Source of the DNA: an uncultured Bacteroidales bacterium
GTDB lineage: Bacteria > Bacteroidota > Bacteroidia > Bacteroidales > Muribaculaceae
DNA: 41,203 bases
Reading direction: 5' to 3'
Assembly (NCBI GenBank): GCA_902779125.1
Contig: CACZAC010000048.1
Location: 1 to 41,203 of the forward strand
In this document: positions 1-5,461 of the stretch, piece after piece
Layout: the number at the start of each line of letters is the position of its first letter
Position numbering within the stretch: the stretch's first letter is position 1
Notes under the pieces: model-generated
Database searches by the model: none
The model's input: the letters and a program-made list of their open reading frames with translations, nothing else
What the model was told of the DNA's origin: nothing
Made by a program: the position numbers and the translations under genes

Positions 1-399
1 TCTTGCTGTTCCGGCCACCATACGCATAGCCGAGGCTAATGTAAAACAGTTCAAATCAGGCATTTTGTCTTCGGCAATTTCCTTCACCTGATCCCAGGTT
101 ACCGATGCCACCTTCACGCGGTTGGGCTCACCGGAACCACCCTTCACCTTAGCGGCTTCGAGGAGCTGTACGGGCACGGGAGAAGTCTTAACGATGAAGT
201 CAAAACTCTTGTCGGCGTAGTAAGAGATCACTACGGGCAACACCTTGCCAGCTTTGCTCTGGGTGCGGGCGTTGAATTGCTTGCAAAAATCCATGATGTT
301 GATACCCTTAGAACCCAGAGCGGGACCTACGGGAGGAGAGGGGTTTGCAGCCCCACCCTTAATCTGCAATTTGATCTGTCCAGCAATTTCTTTAGCCAT
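1..399 (-). CDS. rplK: 50S ribosomal protein L11 (partial, C-terminus outside window)
   Basis: Reading the minus strand from the ATG at 399-397 gives 133 residues with no stop, beginning [20 protein letters not shown] and continuing [23 protein letters not shown], the classic N-terminal domain of L11. Family length is about 140-147 residues, so only the last dozen or so residues are missing. L11 binds the GTPase-associated centre of 23S rRNA together with L10/L12 and takes part in factor binding and the stringent response. It lies 74 bases downstream of nusG in the usual secE-nusG-rplK order; rplA, rplJ and rplL would be expected beyond the window. No Shine-Dalgarno sequence precedes the start, which is normal for Bacteroidota. 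Confidence 0.97.
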   Translation of the reverse strand, partial: MAKEIAGQIKLQIKGGAANPSPPVGPALGSKGINIMDFCKQFNARTQSKAGKVLPVVISYYADKSFDFIVKTSPVPVQLLEAAKVKGGSGEPNRVKVASVTWDQVKEIAEDKMPDLNCFTLASAMRMVAGTAR

Positions 400-473
400 T
401 GTACAAATTAATTTAATATGGTGTTAATTAAACGTTGCAAGCACGCGGCGATTGCGTAACATCGACCGCCGCA

Positions 474-1031
474 CTACTCGCGCTCGACTTGCGAATGATC
501 CAACTTGAGCGGTGTCTCGCGTCCAAACACTTTCACCATCACGGTGAGTTCACGCTTCTCGGCATTGATCTCCTTGATCTCACCGATGAAGCCGCTGAAG
601 GGACCGAAGTTCACCTTCACCGACTCGCCAACAACATAGTCGTTGACTGCGTCGGCAGCCTGCAGCTCACGCTGCTCGGCGCCATTGAGCATCGTCAGAA
701 TCTGGTGCTCAGGCACCGGCTCGGGGCGACGCTCACCCTCACGTGAACGCACAAAGTTCACCACGTTGGTGGTGTCCTGCAAGGTCACCTCAATCTCGGG
801 GGTCAACGCCAGCTTGACGAACACATAACCCGAAAACATCACCTTATCTTTAAGGACTTTCTTTCCGGCTCGTGTTGTGTAAACCCTCTCGGTAGGCACA
901 AGAATCTGCGAGATGTTCTCGGCAAAGACAGGATTATTCTTCCTGTATCCCTCGATCATCTCTTTCACCTTCATCTCCTTGCCTGAGATGGTACGCAGAA
1001 TGTACCACTGGTGCTGATTACCTTGAGACAT
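474..1031 (-). CDS. nusG: Transcription termination/antitermination factor NusG
   Basis: A 185-residue protein with the NGN domain over roughly residues 8-115 (WYILRTISGKEMKVKEMIE, then LVPTERVYTTRAGKK and GYVFVKL) and a C-terminal KOW domain from about residue 128 (VVGESVKVNFGPFSGFIGEI). NusG binds RNA polymerase, suppresses pausing, and couples to Rho or to ribosomal protein S10. The length is normal. The gene sits between secE and rplK, the arrangement found in most bacteria. The start MSQGNQHQWYILRT puts the conserved W about eight residues in, as expected, so I am confident of it. Confidence 0.97.
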   Translation of the reverse strand: MSQGNQHQWYILRTISGKEMKVKEMIEGYRKNNPVFAENISQILVPTERVYTTRAGKKVLKDKVMFSGYVFVKLALTPEIEVTLQDTTNVVNFVRSREGERRPEPVPEHQILTMLNGAEQRELQAADAVNDYVVGESVKVNFGPFSGFIGEIKEINAEKRELTVMVKVFGRETPLKLDHSQVERE

Positions 1032-1116
1032 AGTTGTGACTAGTGCTGTTACAGTTTGTTAAATGTTTGGGTTAAAACTACCGCACACAAGGGTGCGCAA
1101 GGGGACATGGGCCTTA

Positions 1117-1323
1117 TCAGGCAGCCACTCCGTAAACGAGGTGCATGATCTGGTCGATGCACAAATCGATTACCCAAATTACCAGGGCCGCGATGATGGA
1201 AGCAACCATCACGACAATAGTACTATTGGCCAATTCACTCTTAGTAGGCCAAGAAACCTTATGAACGAGCTCGTTATAAGATTCCTTGATATCCGTAAGC
1301 CTGTTTTCAAAAAACTTTTTCAT
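1117..1323 (-). CDS. secE: Preprotein translocase subunit SecE
   Basis: A 68-residue single-span protein starting MKKFFENRLTDIKESYNELV, followed by the SecE signature HKVSWPTKSEL and a membrane segment (about residues 34-57, STIVVMVASIIAALVIWVID). SecE clamps SecY in the SecYEG channel. The frame stays open upstream to 1371, but that would start inside tRNA-Trp, so the ATG at 1323-1321 is the sensible start. The gene lies between tRNA-Trp and nusG and is probably cotranscribed with both. Confidence 0.95.
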   Translation of the reverse strand: MKKFFENRLTDIKESYNELVHKVSWPTKSELANSTIVVMVASIIAALVIWVIDLCIDQIMHLVYGVAA

Positions 1324-1346
1324 TTGTTTATTCTTCTTTCTTTTAG

Positions 1347-1419
1347 CACGGGAAGTAAGGCTCGAACTCACGACCTACGGTTTTGGAGACCGTCGCTCTA
1401 CCAACTGAGCTATTCCCGT
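1347..1419 (-). tRNA. tRNA-Trp (anticodon CCA)
   Basis: The minus strand folds into a full cloverleaf: acceptor ACGGGAA/TTCCCGT, D arm GCTC/GAGC, anticodon stem ACGGT/ACCGT around the loop CTCCAAA (anticodon CCA), T stem GTGAG/CTTAC around TTCGAGC, and discriminator G as is usual for Trp. It lies 23 bases upstream of secE and just after the tuf terminator hairpin, the same place as in other Bacteroidales. CCA is not encoded. Confidence 0.96.
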
Positions 1420-1423
1420 ATTT

Positions 1424-1458
1424 AAAAAGGGTCCGGCTGGCTTTCAGCCAGACCCTTT
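1424..1458 (-). terminator. Hairpin terminator downstream of tuf
   Basis: An inverted repeat at 1426-1458 forms an 8-bp outer stem (AAAGGGTC/GACCCTTT), one mismatch, and a 5-bp inner stem (GGCTG/CAGCC) with a 5-nt loop. In the tuf direction it ends in a run of T (5 T). It probably terminates or attenuates transcription between tuf and tRNA-Trp. Readthrough would be needed if tRNA-Trp and secE have no promoter of their own, and I did not see one. Confidence 0.75.
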
Positions 1459-1518
1459 AGTTTTGTTGTCGCGGCGCTCGCTCGCGCCTTGACTAGTCAG
1501 TTATCCTGGGTGTCAGGA

Positions 1519-2718
1519 TTAGTCCTCGATGATGCCAGTGATCTGACCAGAACCTACGGTGCGGCCACCTTCACGGATAGCGAAGCGCAGACCTTCACTG
1601 CAAGCAACGGGAGTGATCAGCTTGACGTCGATCTCGACGTTATCACCAGGCATTACCATCTCGACACCAGCGGGGAGCATAATCTCACCGGTAACATCCA
1701 GGGTGCGGATGTAGAACTGGGGACGATAGTGGTTGTGGAACGGAGTGTGGCGACCGCCCTCTTCCTTCTTCAGGACGTAGATAGAAGCCTTGAAGTGGTC
1801 GTGGGGTTTGATAACGCCCGGGTGGCAGATTACCATACCGCGCTTGATGGTCTTGTAGTCGATACCGCGGAGCAGCAGACCTACGTTATCACCAGCCTCA
1901 CCTTCGTCGAGGATCTTGCGGAACATCTCGACGCCGGTTACTACCGACTTCATCTCAGCACCCAGACCCATGATCTGAACCTCGTCGCTGACCTTAACGA
2001 CACCAGTCTCGATACGACCAGTAGCAACGGTGCCACGGCCAGTGATTGAGAAGACGTCCTCGATAGGCATCAGGAAGGGTTTGTCACGATCACGCGGGGG
2101 CAGGGGAATCCACTCGTCAACAGCATTCATCAGTTCACGAACGGTGTCTTCCCACTTGGGCTCACCCTGGAGGGCACCCAGTGCAGAACCGCGGATGATG
2201 GGGGTGTTTTCACCGTCGAACTCATACTCAGAGAGCAGGTCGCGAACGTCCATCTCTACGAGCTCGATCATCTCGTCGTCAACGTCGGGGGAGTCACACT
2301 TGTTCAAGAAAATAACCAGACGGGGCACGTTCACCTGACGGGCGAGCAGGATGTGCTCGCGAGTCTGAGGCATCACACCGTCGGTAGCAGCAACAACCAC
2401 GATAGCACCGTCCATCTGAGCGGCACCAGTAACCATGTTCTTTACATAGTCAGCGTGGCCCGGGCAGTCTACGTGAGCATAGTGACGATTCTTGGTCTCA
2501 TACTCAACGTGAGCAGTGTTGATAGTAATACCGCGCTCCTTCTCCTCGGGGGCGTTGTCGATCGAGTCGAACGAACGAACGTTGTCACCAGAGATATCAC
2601 CGTCCTTAGCCAGCACGGTGGTAATAGCGGCGGTCAAAGTGGTTTTACCGTGGTCAACGTGACCAATTGTACCGATGTTAACATGCGGTTTTGTTCTTTC
2701 AAAATGCTCTTTAGCCAT
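1519..2718 (-). CDS. tuf: Translation elongation factor Tu
   Basis: A 399-residue EF-Tu beginning [28 protein letters not shown]. The P-loop GHVDHGKT is at residues 19-26; [12 protein letters not shown] (switch II) and NKCD (guanine specificity) are intact, and domains 2 and 3 follow ([12 protein letters not shown], then the C-terminal [11 protein letters not shown]). It delivers aminoacyl-tRNA to the ribosome as a GTP complex. Length matches the family. It lies between the Thr/Gly tRNA group and tRNA-Trp, an arrangement like tufB of enterobacteria, so it is probably cotranscribed with the tRNAs from the promoter near 3130-3159. Confidence 0.99.
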   Translation of the reverse strand: MAKEHFERTKPHVNIGTIGHVDHGKTTLTAAITTVLAKDGDISGDNVRSFDSIDNAPEEKERGITINTAHVEYETKNRHYAHVDCPGHADYVKNMVTGAAQMDGAIVVVAATDGVMPQTREHILLARQVNVPRLVIFLNKCDSPDVDDEMIELVEMDVRDLLSEYEFDGENTPIIRGSALGALQGEPKWEDTVRELMNAVDEWIPLPPRDRDKPFLMPIEDVFSITGRGTVATGRIETGVVKVSDEVQIMGLGAEMKSVVTGVEMFRKILDEGEAGDNVGLLLRGIDYKTIKRGMVICHPGVIKPHDHFKASIYVLKKEEGGRHTPFHNHYRPQFYIRTLDVTGEIMLPAGVEMVMPGDNVEIDVKLITPVACSEGLRFAIREGGRTVGSGQITGIIED

Positions 2719-2844
2719 AACTGTTTGTTGTTATTGAAAATTGAATGATAATATTACTCTATTCTATTATTGCGTAAAGCGCTCCACCCCCTTGTGATAA
2801 CTGTAACCTGCAATCATTGAGAGGCGAAGCATTTTACATCGTTG

Positions 2845-2916
<72 letters not shown>

Positions 2917-2935
2917 AATATTCGTTTGTTTCTTG

Positions 2936-3008
2936 AGCGGAAGACGGGGCTCAAACCCGCGGCCCTCAGCTTGGAAGGCTGATGCTCTATCAACTGAGCT
3001 ACTTCCGC
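2936..3008 (-). tRNA. tRNA-Gly (anticodon TCC) with A19-T56 elbow pair
   Basis: The minus strand gives acceptor GCGGAAG/CTTCCGC (all paired), D arm GCTC/GAGC, anticodon stem TCAGC/GCTGA around CTTCCAA (anticodon TCC), and T stem GCGGG/CCCGT with loop TTTGAGC. Two almost invariant positions are changed together: G19 in the D loop is A (AGTTGATA) and C56 in the T loop is T. Together they would keep a Watson-Crick elbow pair. It is the middle member of the tRNA group upstream of tuf. Confidence 0.93.
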
Positions 3009-3016
3009 AAAACATG

Positions 3017-3082
3017 TGGGTAGAGATGGATTCGACCCCGAGATTACAAATCACGTGCTCTGGCCAACTGAGCTAAAGAGGC
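3017..3082 (-). pseudogene. Truncated tRNA: 5' part of tRNA-Thr(TGT) joined to a tRNA-Tyr-like 3' end
   Basis: From 3082 the minus strand reads a good tRNA-Thr 5' portion: acceptor strand GCCTCTT, D arm GCTC/GAGC, anticodon loop TTTGTAA (anticodon TGT), then TCTCGGGGTCG. The 5' half of the T stem is missing. The sequence goes straight to AATCCATCTCTACCCA, whose TCTACCC cannot pair with GCCTCTT but would pair with GGGTAGA, a typical Bacteroidales tRNA-Tyr 5' end. Total length is only 66 nt. The enterobacterial and Bacteroidales order Thr-Tyr-Gly-Thr-tuf predicts a tRNA-Tyr exactly here. I infer an internal deletion that fused the two genes, or an assembly collapse. It should not give a working tRNA. 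Confidence 0.75.
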
Positions 3083-3128
3083 GTCTAACGTTGTGCAATG
3101 AGATACGGGGCGTTCTCTATTGCGGATG

Positions 3129-3159
3129 CAAAGGTACTGCCTTTTTCCAAACTGACAAA
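3129..3159 (-). promoter_or_regulatory. Promoter of the tRNA-tuf unit
   Basis: On the minus strand TTTG (3159-3156) is followed after 19 bases by TACCTTTG (3136-3129), an exact match to the Bacteroidota sigma-ABfr form TTTG-N19-TAnnTTTG. Transcription would begin near 3122, about 40 bases before the first tRNA-like sequence. The flanking DNA at 3160-3190 is rich in A and T. Confidence 0.8.
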
Positions 3160-3384
3160 CTTTTTCTCACTTTTTTTTCAAAAAAAATTTCAATAGTTAT
3201 TGACAACTAAGCATAATACACTATAAATCAATTAATTACAAACATATCCAACATTGCTCCAAATTGACACATTTCCCAGGCCCTCACTACTGCATCTACC
3301 GTCAGACACATTATATAATAATAAAAAGACAAATGTCATGCCCCGTTCATCCTGTTGCACATCGGGCACATCACACCCAAGACG

Positions 3385-3421
3385 ACGCCCCCTGCCGGCA
3401 ACGCGTGCAAGCAGGGGGCGT
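3385..3421 (-). terminator. Strong hairpin downstream of hpf
   Basis: A perfect 11-bp inverted repeat, ACGCCCCCTGC (3385-3395) and GCAGGGGGCGT (3411-3421), with a 15-nt loop, 31 bases past the hpf stop codon. It is very GC rich. There is no T run on the hpf side, so it may be an RNA 3'-end stabiliser or a termination site of a non-canonical kind. The rest of the gap 3083-3452 holds only the tRNA promoter and AT-rich sequence. Confidence 0.55.
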
Positions 3422-3452
3422 GATATGTCTTCAATATGTGAGGCTTTGCCTA

Positions 3453-3746
3453 TTATTTGTCGCGACGTCCTTTCTCGAGCTGGCGCTTGAGCGCGTCCAC
3501 ACAGTTGTCGATAGCCTCCTCAAAGGTGTCGGCCACCTTGTTGGCGAACAGATCCTCGCTGCGGGGAACGTTGAGCTTCACTGACGCCTCCTTGTTCATG
3601 GCGGTCTCAGGCTTCACCACCTTGAGGATGACCTCGGCGTTGGCGATTTCCTCATTGTACTTACCCAGTTTGTCAACTTTCTTGTTGATAAACTCGTTGA
3701 GTTTCTCGGTTGCTTCGAAGTGAATGGCATTAATCTTAATTTCCAT
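3453..3746 (-). CDS. hpf: Ribosome hibernation-promoting factor, short HPF/RaiA family
   Basis: A 97-residue protein, MEIKINAIHFEATEKLNEFINKKVDKLGKY, with the beta-alpha-beta-beta-beta-alpha pattern of the HPF/YfiA fold; the length equals short HPF, without the C-terminal dimerisation domain of long HPF. It binds the 30S decoding region during stationary phase and blocks mRNA and tRNA. It starts one base after the xerC stop. The start is preceded by AAAGGAGG (3759-3752) five bases upstream, a perfect Shine-Dalgarno sequence that is rare in this phylum and is encoded by the last xerC codons (Lys-Lys-Gly-Gly). Translational control through anti-SD access is therefore plausible. Confidence 0.92.
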   Translation of the reverse strand: MEIKINAIHFEATEKLNEFINKKVDKLGKYNEEIANAEVILKVVKPETAMNKEASVKLNVPRSEDLFANKVADTFEEAIDNCVDALKRQLEKGRRDK

Positions 3747-3747
3747 A

Positions 3748-4647
3748 TTAACCTCCTTTTTTTAGTGCCCTGGGATGGGCGAGTTCATAATTGTGTTGTA
3801 GTTCACTTAATGTCACATGAGTGTACACCTGGGTCGCTGCAAGGCTCTCATGGCCCAGCAATTCCTTGACACTGTTGAGCTGCGCTCCGCTGTTGAGCAT
3901 CACGCTTGCGAAGGTGTGGCGCAGGACGTGCGGACTGAGCTTGCCAGTACCGCCAGCCTGGCTCAACGCATCGTGGACGACGTGATAGACCAGCGAGGGA
4001 TAGAGGGGCTTGCCCTTGAGCGTCACCAGCAGGTTGCCGCACTCGGGACCCATATCGGCACGCAGGCGGCGATAGCGGTCTATCCAATCTGCGAGCTCGT
4101 CCCCGAAAGGGACGATACGATCCTTGTCTCGCTTTCCGCGCACCTTGAGTTCCCGTTTTATTGTATCGACGGCTGCATCCTGAAGCCCGACGAGTTCACT
4201 CAATCGGATGCCGGTCTCGTAGAAGAGCATCACGATGAGGCGGTCACGCACGCTGGTAAAGTCCTCCTGGTCGATATCAGCATCAAGCACCATATCGACG
4301 GTCTTCTCGCGAACGAATTTGGGAAGCGGTTTTGGCAACTTGGCAAGCTCGACAACGGCAGCGGGATTGGATACCACCTCTCCACGCCTCAGCAGGTAAC
4401 GGTAGAGTGCCCGCAGAGCCTGCACCTTGTGGCGCAGTGTGCCGGGACAATCGCCCTGGGCCGAGCGCTCGATGAGCCACGCCCTGATGTCGCTAGCAGT
4501 AACAGACGTCAAGTCAAGCCTACGGCCACCTGCTGTCACATAGTCGCTCCACTGGCCCAGGTCACGGCGGTAGAGATCCACCGTCCTCCAGGACAGGTTG
4601 CGCTCTAGTTGCAGGTATTGCAGGAAACGTCCAATTGTAGCGTCCAT
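3748..4647 (-). CDS. xerC: Tyrosine recombinase XerC/XerD type
   Basis: A 299-residue site-specific recombinase. The N-terminal SAM-like core-binding domain covers about residues 1-90 and the catalytic domain 110-299. All catalytic residues are visible: R148 (TGIRLSEL), K172 (RGKRDKDRIVPFG), H240 and R243 (SPHVLRHTFAS), H266 (LLGHESLAATQVY) and Y275. It would resolve chromosome dimers at dif with a partner. The frame is open to 4731, but that start overlaps the promoter -7 box at 4720-4727, so MDATIGRFLQYLQLERN at 4647 (or ATG at 4653) is the right start and gives the family length. xerC-hpf adjacency is common in Bacteroidales. XerC versus XerD cannot be told with certainty from sequence alone. 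Confidence 0.92.
   Translation of the reverse strand: MDATIGRFLQYLQLERNLSWRTVDLYRRDLGQWSDYVTAGGRRLDLTSVTASDIRAWLIERSAQGDCPGTLRHKVQALRALYRYLLRRGEVVSNPAAVVELAKLPKPLPKFVREKTVDMVLDADIDQEDFTSVRDRLIVMLFYETGIRLSELVGLQDAAVDTIKRELKVRGKRDKDRIVPFGDELADWIDRYRRLRADMGPECGNLLVTLKGKPLYPSLVYHVVHDALSQAGGTGKLSPHVLRHTFASVMLNSGAQLNSVKELLGHESLAATQVYTHVTLSELQHNYELAHPRALKKGG
3752..3759 (-). promoter_or_regulatory. Perfect Shine-Dalgarno site of hpf, inside the end of xerC
   Basis: The minus strand reads AAAGGAGG, fully complementary to the 16S anti-SD, with five bases to the hpf ATG. It is built from the codons AAA GGA GGT that end xerC just before its TAA. I checked the upstream sequence of rplK, nusG, tuf and rpsU and saw no comparable site at their starts, so this ribosome binding site is unusual for the window. 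Confidence 0.8.
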
Positions 4648-4719
4648 AGGCATACATTCAATTGTGTGTGACAAGCAGGGACAATGTCCATCAATGACAG
4701 AGCCGCTGCTTTGCGGTGC

Positions 4720-4751
4720 TAAAGTTAGCAACTATTTTCATGTGTTGCAAA
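4720..4751 (-). promoter_or_regulatory. Promoter of xerC-hpf
   Basis: The minus strand reads TTTG (4751-4748), 20 bases, then TAACTTTA (4727-4720), one base off the Bacteroidota -7 consensus TAnnTTTG. The start of transcription would be near 4713, giving a leader of about 65 bases before the ATG at 4647. Confidence 0.65.
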
Positions 4752-4755
4752 TTTT

Positions 4756-4793
4756 AAGCCAAAAAAATGATTGTTTGGGCGTTTTTTTGGCTT
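4756..4793. repeat. 12-bp inverted repeat with A/T tracts
   Basis: AAGCCAAAAAAA (4756-4767) and TTTTTTTGGCTT (4782-4793) are perfect reverse complements with a 14-nt spacer. It sits directly upstream of the xerC -33 element and could act as a bidirectional terminator or as a protein-binding site. Confidence 0.6.
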
Positions 4794-4825
4794 TAGCGGC
4801 AAAAATGTTACAATTCAACAGCTAT

Positions 4826-4879
4826 CAGCAACGATATCAGTGCATCGAGACGGGTGAAAGTTCACCCAAAACGTTGCTG
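4826..4879. repeat. Nested inverted repeats between rpsU and xerC
   Basis: An outer pair CAGCAACG (4826-4833) and CGTTGCTG (4872-4879) encloses an inner near-perfect palindrome GGGTGAA-AG-TTCACCC (4852-4867). The element is independent of the rpsU terminator at 4898-4930. Nothing else is seen in the gap 4648-4957 beyond the xerC promoter and the two further inverted repeats listed separately. Confidence 0.55.
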
Positions 4880-4897
4880 GCAGCTGCCTGATAAACG

Positions 4898-4930
4898 TGA
4901 CAGGAACCGCCAAAGTGACGGTTCCTGTCA
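4898..4930 (-). terminator. Terminator hairpin of rpsU
   Basis: TGACAGGAACCG (4898-4909) and CGGTTCCTGTCA (4919-4930) are perfect 12-bp inverted repeats with a 9-nt loop, 27 bases after the rpsU stop. The T tract on the rpsU side is weak (CGTTTAT). Confidence 0.75.
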
Positions 4931-4957
4931 TTATTTATCGTATCTCGACGACGGATA

Positions 4958-5149
4958 TTACTCCTCGCGGTTGCGCAGCTGCTGTACGTACTCAGCCTTC
5001 ATCATCTTCTTGCGGTTGGTGATGGAGGGTTTCTCAAAAGCCTGACGCTTGCGCAGTTCCTTAATGATACCGGTCTTTTCGGTTTTACGTTTGAATTTCT
5101 TGAGGGAGCGTTCGATGTTGTCGCCTTCCTTAACGGGTACAATAATCAT
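4958..5149 (-). CDS. rpsU: 30S ribosomal protein bS21
   Basis: A 63-residue basic protein, MIIVPVKEGDNIERSLKKFKRK, followed by IIKELRKRQAFEKPSITNRKK, the usual bS21 sequence and length. In Bacteroidota ribosomes bS21, with bS18 and bS6, holds the 3' end of 16S rRNA and hides the anti-SD. It has its own promoter at 5338-5368, an approximately 180-nt leader with a stable hairpin, and its own terminator at 4898-4930. There is no SD near the ATG, but a perfect one lies at the 5' end of the leader. Confidence 0.96.
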   Translation of the reverse strand: MIIVPVKEGDNIERSLKKFKRKTEKTGIIKELRKRQAFEKPSITNRKKMMKAEYVQQLRNREE

Positions 5150-5231
5150 AATGAGTTTGTTTTGTTTTAATGTTATATTTGTTTGTAATATTTTGAGTTT
5201 CTACCTCGGTTTGCAGCTCTATATGGATTAC

Positions 5232-5263
5232 ACATCGCCGGCGAGCCACAAGCCGTGCGATGT
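5232..5263 (-). ncRNA. Stable hairpin in the rpsU leader
   Basis: On the minus strand ACATCGC, bulged A, CGGC, loop TTGTGGCTC, GCCG, GCGATGT form an 11-bp stem with one bulge. It lies in the middle of the rpsU leader, about 85 bases upstream of the ATG. I do not assign it to a named RNA family. A cis-acting leader element for bS21 autoregulation is the most natural idea. Confidence 0.5.
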
Positions 5264-5312
5264 CAAATCGGGTGATATGTATTGATAATCAATCTCTTAA
5301 AGTCGGTTAACC

Positions 5313-5322
5313 AACCTCCTTT
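5313..5322 (-). promoter_or_regulatory. Isolated perfect SD sequence near the 5' end of the rpsU leader
   Basis: The minus strand reads AAAGGAGGTT roughly 10-20 bases after the predicted transcription start, more than 160 bases before the rpsU ATG. No ATG follows at normal distance. It could capture ribosomes or 30S subunits with a free anti-SD. Confidence 0.5.
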
Positions 5323-5337
5323 CGTTTTAAAGCGCCG

Positions 5338-5368
5338 CAAAGTTACACAATCTTTTCACAATGACAAA
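5338..5368 (-). promoter_or_regulatory. Promoter of rpsU
   Basis: The minus strand reads TTTG (5368-5365), 19 bases, then TAACTTTG (5345-5338), a perfect match to the Bacteroidota promoter form. Transcription would begin near 5331, giving a leader of about 180 bases. Confidence 0.82.
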
Positions 5369-5390
5369 CATTTTTCTGAAAAACTTGCGA

Positions 5391-5435
5391 CAAAAAAACT
5401 TTGCGACCATGTCATCAAAACACATGGTCGCAAAG
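5391..5435 (-). terminator. Intrinsic terminator of the porT-gldN operon
   Basis: CTTTGCGACCATGT (5399-5412) and ACATGGTCGCAAAG (5422-5435) form a perfect 14-bp stem with a 9-nt loop. On the minus strand it is followed directly by seven T (5398-5392). It lies 26 bases after the gldN stop codon and is the clearest terminator in the window. Confidence 0.92.
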
Positions 5436-5461
5436 CTAAACGGGTCACAGTTACTGTGTAA

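Noticed and set aside
400-473. Possible attenuator hairpin (GCGGCGAT with ATCGACCGCCGC) between nusG and rplK
   Set aside because: The arms pair only with a four-base bulge and there is no T run, so I do not call it.
1489-2049. 186-residue plus-strand frame opposite tuf
   Set aside because: A shadow of the highly conserved EF-Tu sequence with strong codon bias.
4648-4731. Longer N-terminus for xerC (start at 4731)
   Set aside because: It would begin within 4 bases of the promoter -7 box, and the extra 28 residues match nothing in the family.
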